From an uncultured Bacteroides sp. (lineage in GTDB: Bacteria; Bacteroidota; Bacteroidia; Bacteroidales; Bacteroidaceae): a stretch of DNA of 5,094 nucleotides. Under the pieces are notes generated by a model that saw nothing but the letters and a program-made list of their open reading frames with translations, was not told the DNA's origin and did no database searches. The stretch is from contig CAKUYM010000324.1 in NCBI GenBank assembly GCA_934716785.1, positions 1-5,094 of the forward strand, given 5' to 3'. Made by a program: the position numbers and the translations under genes. This document shows positions 1-5,094 of the stretch, piece after piece; within the stretch, counting starts at the first letter, position 1; the number at the start of each line of letters is the position of its first letter.

Positions 1-1311
1 TGTCTGTTGATTAAGAAATATGCGAAGAACCAATGGGTGACTACGAATTATATACCGAATTATGATGAAGGTCACATAGGTGGTAGCCTCTCGCTTGATT
101 TTCAAAGTTATACCCGCTATATGGTATATGGTGATAATGAGGGGATTGGTCGTCGAGGCTATCGTGTCGGCAATCCGTTGCGTATCGCGTGGGCAAATGA
201 TTTCTTCCGTCCGATACAGGGTACTTACGGCGTAATGGAACTTCAACCGGGACAGGTGAACTGGGGCAGCATCAATCCCCAACCGCTTCCGGGCGCGGTT
301 CGTCTGTGGATGTGGAGTGTGTTTGCCGGTGGAAGTGATTTTATCTGCACCTATCGTTATCGTCAGCCGCTCTACGGCACAGAGCAATATCATTATGGAA
401 TAGTAGGCACCGACGGAGTGACCGTAACTCCCGGTGGGAGAGAATATGAAACCTTTATAAAAGAGATTCGCGAACTTCGCAAGCACTATTCTCCCCGTGA
501 AACCAAACCTGCCGATTACCTTGCCCGTCGTACTGCAATTCTTTTTAATCATGAAAATTCTTGGAGTATCGAGCGGCAGAAGCAGAATCGTACATGGGAC
601 ACTTTTGCACACATCGAAAAGTACTATCGTACTCTAAAATCATTCGGGGCTCCTGTCGATTTTATATCAGAGACAAAGAATCTATCTGATTATCCGGTGG
701 TTGTAATACCGGCTTATCAACTGGCTGATAAAGAACTGGTGGATAAATGGATTGCATACGTGAAAAATGGCGGAAATCTAATTTTAACCTGCCGTACGGC
801 ACAGAAGGATCGTTATGGCCGTCTTCCTGAAGCTCCTTTCGGTTCCATGATCACTCCTTTGACAGGAAACGAAGTGAACTTTTATGACTTACTTCTTCCT
901 GAAGCTCCCGGTACGGTAGTGATGAATGGAAAGGAGTATGCGTGGAATACATGGGGAGAAATACTGAATCCTCCCACTGACGCGCAGGTCTGGGCTACTT
1001 ATAAAAACGAATTCTATGAAGGAAGCCCGGCTGTCACTTTCCGTAAATTAGGAAAGGGAACAATCACTTATGTTGGAGTAGACAGTCATGATGGAGCATT
1101 GGAAAGAGATATATTGAAGAAACTATATGCACAACTGAATATCCCAGTGATGGAGCTGCCTTATGGGGTGACAATGGAATACCGTAATGGATTGGGAATT
1201 GTTTTGAATTATTCAGATCGTCCTTATACATTCAACTTGCCGAAAGGGGGGAAGATACTGATAGGTACTGCGGAAATTCCTACGGCAGGGGTATTGGTCT
1301 TTTCAATATAA
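1..1311 (+). CDS. GH42 beta-galactosidase, 5'-truncated by window edge
   Basis: Probable exo-acting beta-galactosidase of glycoside hydrolase family 42, releasing terminal galactose from beta-galactosides. Frame 1 is open from the first base, so the gene starts before the window; the TTG at position 7 is an internal Leu. 436 codons are visible. GH42 proteins usually have about 650-700 residues, so roughly 250 are missing, including the Asn-Glu acid/base region. Visible codons 1 to about 165 are the end of the TIM barrel. The segment GVMELQPGQVNW matches the conserved GH42 nucleophile region, with the presumed nucleophile Glu at codon 80 (238-240). Codons about 175-385 resemble the GH42 trimerisation domain (starting near RRTAILFNHENSW), and the last 50 or so form the small beta C-terminal domain. 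The signal peptide, if any, is out of view, so periplasmic location is only expected. It lies 58 bp before the GH28 gene on the same strand, suggesting shared pathway use. Family is confident; exact substrate (galactan, arabinogalactan or another galactoside) is not. Confidence 0.9.
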   Translation, partial: CLLIKKYAKNQWVTTNYIPNYDEGHIGGSLSLDFQSYTRYMVYGDNEGIGRRGYRVGNPLRIAWANDFFRPIQGTYGVMELQPGQVNWGSINPQPLPGAVRLWMWSVFAGGSDFICTYRYRQPLYGTEQYHYGIVGTDGVTVTPGGREYETFIKEIRELRKHYSPRETKPADYLARRTAILFNHENSWSIERQKQNRTWDTFAHIEKYYRTLKSFGAPVDFISETKNLSDYPVVVIPAYQLADKELVDKWIAYVKNGGNLILTCRTAQKDRYGRLPEAPFGSMITPLTGNEVNFYDLLLPEAPGTVVMNGKEYAWNTWGEILNPPTDAQVWATYKNEFYEGSPAVTFRKLGKGTITYVGVDSHDGALERDILKKLYAQLNIPVMELPYGVTMEYRNGLGIVLNYSDRPYTFNLPKGGKILIGTAEIPTAGVLVFSI

Positions 1312-1328
1312 CAGTAAAAGGACATTTT

Positions 1329-1336
1329 TATCTTTG
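1329..1336 (+). promoter_or_regulatory. Candidate Bacteroides -7 promoter element for the GH28 gene
   Basis: TATCTTTG matches the Bacteroides -7 consensus TAnnTTTG exactly and lies 33 bp before the GH28 start codon, which would give a leader of about 25-30 nt. No good -33 TTTG is present at the expected distance; that region reads as A/T-rich sequence at the end of the GH42 gene. The GH28 gene may therefore have its own weak promoter, or may simply be read through from the GH42 gene. An 8-mer with two free positions occurs often by chance in AT-rich DNA. Confidence 0.35.
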
Positions 1337-1369
1337 CAGGACTTAAATGAATAAAAATAGAATCATACG

Positions 1370-2752
1370 ATGAAAACGAACTTATTGAAATATATGGCAG
1401 GTATCTGCTTTTGTCTGTTGACAGTTTCTTTGGCTTTTGCCGGTGATAATTATAAGAAGGTAAAGGTGAAAGCGCCTTTTCCCATGCAGCCTATTAAAGT
1501 CTTTATTTATCCCGATAAAGATTTTCCGATAACGAATTATGGCGCACAACCGGGAGGTGAGGCGGATAATACAAAAGCCTTTGCTGCCGCTATTGAGGCA
1601 TGTAATCAAGCGGGAGGTGGACGTGTGGTTGTTCCGGCTGGTACATGGATGACCGGGCCTATTCATTTCAAGAGTAATGTAAATCTCTGTTTGGAAGAGA
1701 ATGCGGTTTTGAATTTCACTGATAATCCTTCTGATTATCTTCCGGCGGTGATGACTTCTTGGGAAGGCTTGGAGTGTTACAACTATTCTCCTTTACTTTA
1801 TGCTTTTGAATGTGAGAATGTGGCGATTACGGGTAAAGGAACTCTTCAGCCGAGAATGGATGTCTGGAGAGTTTGGTTCAAACGTCCCCAACCTCATTTG
1901 GAAGCATTGAAGGAGTTGTATACAAAAGCTTCGACTAATGTCCCTGTAATCGAACGTCAGATGGCAATAGGGGAGAATCATCTTCGTCCGCATCTGATTC
2001 ATTTCAATCGTTGCAAGAATGTGCTGTTGGATGGGTTTAAGATACGTGAAAGTCCCTTCTGGACCATTCACCTTTATATGTGTGATGGGGGAGTGGTACG
2101 CAATCTGGATGTGAAAGCTCATGGACATAATAACGATGGTATCGACTTTGAAATGAGCCGTAACTTTCTGGTGGAGGATTGTTCTTTCGATCAGGGGGAT
2201 GATGCGGTAGTTGTTAAGGCCGGGCGTAATCAGGATGCCTGGAGATTGAATACTCCTTGTGAAAATATTGTTATCCGTCATTGTCAAATCCTTAAAGGGC
2301 ATACTTTGCTTGGTATCGGAAGTGAAATATCCGGAGGCATAAGGAACATCTATATGCACGATTGCACGGCTCCTAATTCGGTAATGCGTCTTTTCTTCGT
2401 GAAGACCAATCATCGTCGGGGTGGATTTATAGAAAACGTTTATATGAAAAATGTACAGGCAGGCACCGCTCAACGGGTGCTTGAAATAGATACGGAAGTA
2501 TTGTATCAATGGAAGAACCTGGTACCTACTTATGAGGAACGGATTACCCGTATTGATGGCATTTATATGGATAAGGTGACTTGTGAGTCGGCAGATGCCA
2601 TCTATGAATTGAAGGGGAATGCCAAATTGCCGGTTAAGAATGTAACGATTAAGAATGTGAAAGTGGGTGAGGTGAAAGAGTTCGTGAAGAAAGTGAATAA
2701 TGTGGAGAATGTAGTGGAAAAGAATGTGACTTATGATAGGAAAGGGAAATAA
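1370..2752 (+). CDS. GH28 family glycoside hydrolase (polygalacturonase-like), secreted
   Basis: Complete 460-residue protein of the right-handed parallel beta-helix family GH28, inverting hydrolases that cleave alpha-linked galacturonic-acid-containing chains (homogalacturonan or rhamnogalacturonan). Residues 1-24 look like a type I signal peptide (LLTVSLAFA, cut before Gly25) with no lipobox, so a periplasmic enzyme is expected. The N-terminal fold motif is ITNYGAQPGG at 54-63, followed by VVVPAGTWMTGP at 86-97. Catalytic signatures are NNDG at 254-257 (Asp256, against the usual NTD), GDD at 276-278 (Asp277, Asp278) and GHTLLGIGSE at 310-319 (His311). The usual RxK signature is not in standard form: Lys345 is followed by TN as expected, but the residue two before it is Phe343, and Arg340 lies further upstream. 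A stretch rich in Trp, Arg and charged residues (about 163-206) precedes RPHLIHF. ATG at 1370 is chosen because an in-frame TAG sits at 1358-1360 and the start gives a proper signal peptide. No Shine-Dalgarno sequence is visible, as is normal in Bacteroides. Family is confident; substrate is not. Confidence 0.93.
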   Translation: MKTNLLKYMAGICFCLLTVSLAFAGDNYKKVKVKAPFPMQPIKVFIYPDKDFPITNYGAQPGGEADNTKAFAAAIEACNQAGGGRVVVPAGTWMTGPIHFKSNVNLCLEENAVLNFTDNPSDYLPAVMTSWEGLECYNYSPLLYAFECENVAITGKGTLQPRMDVWRVWFKRPQPHLEALKELYTKASTNVPVIERQMAIGENHLRPHLIHFNRCKNVLLDGFKIRESPFWTIHLYMCDGGVVRNLDVKAHGHNNDGIDFEMSRNFLVEDCSFDQGDDAVVVKAGRNQDAWRLNTPCENIVIRHCQILKGHTLLGIGSEISGGIRNIYMHDCTAPNSVMRLFFVKTNHRRGGFIENVYMKNVQAGTAQRVLEIDTEVLYQWKNLVPTYEERITRIDGIYMDKVTCESADAIYELKGNAKLPVKNVTIKNVKVGEVKEFVKKVNNVENVVEKNVTYDRKGK

Positions 2753-2771
2753 CCTTTTTCTGAAAGTAGCG

Positions 2772-2822
2772 GGAAAAATCAGGTCCATAGCATAGAATAT
2801 CGTGCAAAGGACGGTATTTTCC
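2772..2822 (+). repeat. Imperfect inverted repeat downstream of the GH28 gene
   Basis: GGAAAA (2772-2777) pairs with TTTTCC (2817-2822), and GTCC (2783-2786) pairs with GGAC (2809-2812). Three further possible pairs between them, one a G-T wobble, need a bulged A2816, and A2781-G2782 stay unpaired. The loop of about 22 nt (2787-2808) holds a short GCA/TGC pairing and a small CATAGCATAG tandem. It could be a 3'-UTR structure of the GH28 transcript, or a binding region upstream of the susC promoter. No T-run follows it, so it is not a standard intrinsic terminator. Its significance is uncertain. Confidence 0.3.
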
Positions 2823-2842
2823 ATGCATCTGTATGATTTTGC

Positions 2843-2874
2843 ATTGCCATATTTTGATTAAGTCGTTATGTTTG
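2843..2874 (+). promoter_or_regulatory. Bacteroides-type promoter for the susC-like gene
   Basis: The -7 element TATGTTTG (2867-2874) matches TAnnTTTG exactly. ATTG at 2843-2846, 20 bp upstream, is a three-of-four match to the -33 element TTTG at the expected spacing; a full TTTG at 2838-2841 is 25 bp away, which is too far. Transcription would start near 2880, giving a 5' leader of about 77 nt before the ATG at 2958. This fits the usual PUL layout in which the susC/susD pair is transcribed from an inducible promoter in a long intergenic gap. About 90 bp between the GH28 stop and the -33 element are available for regulator binding, but no clear pair of direct repeats is visible there. Confidence 0.6.
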
Positions 2875-2880
2875 CAACAC

Positions 2881-2905
2881 TTTTTCACAGGTAAAATGTG
2901 AAAAG
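2881..2905 (+). promoter_or_regulatory. Hairpin / palindrome at the predicted susC transcript start
   Basis: TTTTCACA (2882-2889) and TGTGAAAA (2897-2904) are exact reverse complements around a 7-base loop GGTAAAA, with one more G-U pair (2881 with 2905). This begins only 7 bases after the -7 element, so the susC mRNA would begin with a stem-loop. A 5' stem-loop could protect the message from decay. Alternatively the half-sites TCACA and TGTGA could form an operator for a dimeric DNA-binding protein; their order is the reverse of the classic CRP site. The symmetry is seen directly; the function is inference. Confidence 0.5.
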
Positions 2906-2906
2906 C

Positions 2907-2957
2907 TTCTTTTTAAAAAAGAAAATCTTAACTTTTGTTTAACTTAATAATTAAAGT
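2907..2957 (+). promoter_or_regulatory. A/T-rich susC leader and translation start region
   Basis: This stretch is almost entirely A and T. It includes a near-perfect palindrome TTCTTTTT-A-AAAAAGAA (2907-2923), two copies of TTAACTT (2928-2934 and 2939-2945) 11 bp apart, and TTAATAATTAAAGT directly before the ATG. There is no GGAGG-type Shine-Dalgarno sequence. Bacteroides genes commonly rely on unstructured A/T-rich upstream sequence for ribosome loading, and this region suits that role. An in-frame TAA at 2952-2954 excludes any start further upstream. Confidence 0.45.
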
Positions 2958-5094
2958 ATGAAAGACAGAAAGAATTCAAGTCTGTTGGGCTGTCTGGACA
3001 AGTTTCAGCGGCTGTTCTTCATTGCTTTGTTATCCGTATTGGCTGTAGGAGCCTTTGCACAGAGCAAAACCGTTTCGGGTACTGTCCTTGACAAGGCAGG
3101 TGAGTCTGTAATCGGTGCCAGTGTGGTGGTGAAAGGTACCACCAATGGTACAATTACTGATATTGATGGTAAATTCACTCTTCGGAATGTTCCGGCAGAT
3201 GGGATCATTCAGGTAAGCTTTGTGGGATACAAAACCGTGGACATGCCGTTAAAAGGACAATCGACAATTAAAGTGATTTTAGAAGAGGATACCGAGACCT
3301 TGGATGAAGTAGTTGTAGTAGGGTATGGTACGATGAAAAAGAGTGATGTAACCGGTGCCTTGACTCGTGTGACTTCTTCCACAATTGAAGAACGTCCCGT
3401 TCAGAATGCATTGCAGGCTATGCAAGGTAAAGCCTCCGGTGTGGAAATCTCCACCAATAGTCGTCCGGGCGAATTGGGGGATGTCCGTATTCGTGGTACT
3501 CGTTCTATTGATAACTCTAATGATCCTCTTTATGTTGTTGACGGTATTCCATTGACTGCTGGTTCAGTGGGAGATTTGAATCCGAATGATATTGAGTCAA
3601 TGGAAATTTTGAAAGATGCTTCTGCTACCGCTATTTACGGTTCACGCGGTGCCAACGGAGTTGTACTTGTAACGACTAAAAAAGGTACAAAAGGAAAGGC
3701 TTCTATTTCTTATAGTGGGAATGTAACCTTTTCGAGAATGCATGCAATGACTGACTGGATGAATTCTGGTGAGTATGTAGATTGGGAGGTGCGAAAATTA
3801 ATTAATGCTGATAATTATTCGGGTAAATATGGTACAGCACCTGATCCTGATCAGATTGCCAATATATTTGATTTGGGTAATACTCCGGAAGGTAAAGTGA
3901 ATTTTGACCGTGCTTGGCAGAAAGATGCAAATGGCAATTATGTGATGCGTGCTGCAACAGCTGAAGAAATTGCAAAGGGGTATGCGGCTCAAGTTCCTGT
4001 TTATAATCCTAATGCTTATGAAACTACTGATTGGACGAAATTGGTAACTCGTACCGGTATCACTCAAAATCATCAGGTTTCCCTTTCCGCAGGTTCAGAG
4101 AACTCCAATTTATATATCTCATTGGCTTATCTTGAACAGCAGGCAGCTTTAAAAGACCAGGATTATAAGCGTTATTCCGCTAATATCAATGGCGATATCA
4201 CCCCATTACCATGGTTGACTATGGGACTGGGGATAAACGCCAGTCATTCTATTCAGAATTATGGTATTATTAATAATTCTTCCAGTTCTAATACTGGTGC
4301 GAAAGATTCTTACGGCTATGCCCTTTCGTTGCTGCCCATTTATCCGGCTTTTGATGAAAACGGCAATCCTATTCAGGGGGTAGGATCTAATAACGGATTG
4401 GAACACAATCCGGCATGGGATATTGATAAAGCTCTTAATGAAACTCGTGCCACCAGTGTCTTGTTAAGTGGTCATTTGGACCTTGACTTCGGAAAGATTT
4501 GGAAACCGTTGGAAGGTTTGAAATGGCGTACTAATCTGGGAGCTCAGACCCGTAACTCTCGTTTTGGTAGTTATTATGGCGAAGAATTCTCTAATCCGTT
4601 GGAGAATGGGGCTTATGCTCCTAATGTTGCGTATAATGATCAAAATACCCGTTTGTCGTGGACATTAGAGAATATGTTCTTTTACAATAAGACGGTGAAA
4701 GATATTCATCATTTTGGAGTGACTTTGATGCAGTCGGCTGAAATGTATCGTGCTGAAGGTATAAGCTATCGTGCGTATGATAGTACTTTCCCGACGGCTT
4801 TATGGTATAGCCTTGGTAATTCGGATACCACTCGTAATGGTATTGGATCGAATTACTCCAAACAAACACGTGCCTCTTATATGGCTCGTTTGAATTATAA
4901 TTTGACGGATCGTTATCTTTTGACTGTCACGGGGCGTTGGGATGGTGCTTCTGTATTGGCTGTTGGAAATAAATGGGATTTCTTCCCGTCAGCAGCTTTG
5001 GCATGGAAGGTCAATGAAGAAGCGTTTATGAAGGATATTACATGGATTGATCAGATTAAACTGCGTGCCGGTTATGGTGTGACAGGTAATGCAT
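2958..5094 (+). CDS. SusC-like TonB-dependent outer-membrane receptor, 3'-truncated by window edge
   Basis: Outer-membrane importer of the SusC/RagA family, which takes up oligosaccharides using TonB energy together with a surface SusD lipoprotein lid. 712 codons are visible with no stop; the family usually has about 1000-1100 residues, so the rest of the barrel lies beyond the window. Residues 1-34 are a signal peptide (FFIALLSVLAVGAFA, cut before Gln35) with a long charged n-region. Residues about 38-112 are a CarboxypepD_reg-like beta domain (VSGTVLDKAGESVIGASVVV). The TonB box/SusC signature DEVVVVGYG is at 116-124. The plug spans about 127-245, with VRIRGTRSIDNSNDPLYVVD, then NPNDIESMEILKDASATAIY and GSRGANGVVLVTTKKG. 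Beta-barrel strands follow, ending at LRAGYGVTGNA. There is no STN domain before the CarboxypepD_reg domain, which argues against anti-sigma signalling. The start is fixed by an in-frame TAA two codons upstream. It has its own promoter, 205 bp after the GH28 gene; a susD gene is expected next. Confidence 0.96.
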   Translation, partial: MKDRKNSSLLGCLDKFQRLFFIALLSVLAVGAFAQSKTVSGTVLDKAGESVIGASVVVKGTTNGTITDIDGKFTLRNVPADGIIQVSFVGYKTVDMPLKGQSTIKVILEEDTETLDEVVVVGYGTMKKSDVTGALTRVTSSTIEERPVQNALQAMQGKASGVEISTNSRPGELGDVRIRGTRSIDNSNDPLYVVDGIPLTAGSVGDLNPNDIESMEILKDASATAIYGSRGANGVVLVTTKKGTKGKASISYSGNVTFSRMHAMTDWMNSGEYVDWEVRKLINADNYSGKYGTAPDPDQIANIFDLGNTPEGKVNFDRAWQKDANGNYVMRAATAEEIAKGYAAQVPVYNPNAYETTDWTKLVTRTGITQNHQVSLSAGSENSNLYISLAYLEQQAALKDQDYKRYSANINGDITPLPWLTMGLGINASHSIQNYGIINNSSSSNTGAKDSYGYALSLLPIYPAFDENGNPIQGVGSNNGLEHNPAWDIDKALNETRATSVLLSGHLDLDFGKIWKPLEGLKWRTNLGAQTRNSRFGSYYGEEFSNPLENGAYAPNVAYNDQNTRLSWTLENMFFYNKTVKDIHHFGVTLMQSAEMYRAEGISYRAYDSTFPTALWYSLGNSDTTRNGIGSNYSKQTRASYMARLNYNLTDRYLLTVTGRWDGASVLAVGNKWDFFPSAALAWKVNEEAFMKDITWIDQIKLRAGYGVTGNA

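Noticed and set aside
7..9. TTG at position 7 as the start codon of the GH42 gene
   Set aside because: The frame is open to the window edge and the sequence begins inside the GH42 catalytic barrel, so this is an internal Leu codon of a gene cut by the window.
1314..1330. Possible terminator hairpin after the GH42 gene (TAAAA / TTTTA)
   Set aside because: The stem is only about five A-T pairs, too weak for an intrinsic terminator, and it overlaps the candidate -7 element of the next gene.
1382..1666. A 94-codon minus-strand open frame opposite the start of the GH28 gene
   Set aside because: It is antisense to the signal peptide and first helix turns of GH28, with low-complexity basic composition and no recognisable motif.
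1793..2824. A 343-codon open frame on the minus strand opposite the GH28 gene
   Set aside because: It lies almost wholly antisense to a clear GH28 coding region. Its translation is rich in His, Ile, Phe and Leu with no recognisable domain, as expected from the reverse complement of the real codons, and no promoter or leader was seen for it.
2838..2841. TTTG at 2838-2841 as the -33 element of the susC promoter
   Set aside because: It matches the consensus but is 25 bp from the -7 element; ATTG at 2843-2846 has the expected spacing of about 20 bp.
2649..2888. A 79-codon minus-strand open frame across the GH28 end and the intergenic gap
   Set aside because: It overlaps the GH28 3' end and the susC promoter, has no recognisable domain, and its C-terminal part is the reverse of the GH28 coding sequence.
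3005..4869. Four short minus-strand open frames (3005-3208, 3798-4073, 4206-4406, 4621-4869)
   Set aside because: All lie inside the continuous susC-like frame, which has clear domain structure; they are shadows of its codons.

Overview
The window looks like part of a polysaccharide utilisation locus (PUL) from a gut-type Bacteroidales, most likely Bacteroides or a close relative. Three things support this: a SusC-type TonB-dependent receptor with the Bacteroidota N-terminal arrangement, promoter elements matching the Bacteroides -7 consensus TAnnTTTG instead of a sigma70 -10 box, and AT-rich translation starts with no clear Shine-Dalgarno sequence. Assignment to a species or a named locus is not possible from this sequence alone.

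Layout, all on the + strand. Positions 1-1311 hold the 3' two-thirds or so of a GH42 beta-galactosidase gene whose start lies before the window. After a 58-bp gap with a possible promoter comes a complete GH28 (polygalacturonase-family) gene at 1370-2752, encoding an enzyme with a signal peptide. A 205-bp intergenic region (2753-2957) carries an imperfect inverted repeat, a good Bacteroides promoter candidate, a clean hairpin at the predicted transcript start and a very A/T-rich translation start region. From 2958 to the window end runs the 5' part of a susC-like gene, with 712 codons visible out of an expected 1000 or so.

How the genes may work together (inference): the pair of a GH28 hydrolase, which attacks galacturonic-acid-containing backbones, and a GH42 galactosidase, which trims beta-linked galactose, fits use of a galactan-decorated pectin such as rhamnogalacturonan I. 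The SusC protein would import the oligosaccharides across the outer membrane with a SusD partner expected just past the right edge. The SusC lacks the extra N-terminal STN signalling domain, so control by a trans-envelope anti-sigma/ECF sigma pair is less likely than control by a hybrid two-component or other cytoplasmic regulator.

Nothing here is clearly a new system. The points most worth a second look are the GH28 catalytic-site variant (the usual Arg-x-Lys signature is not in its standard spacing) and the hairpin or operator-like palindrome at the susC transcription start.
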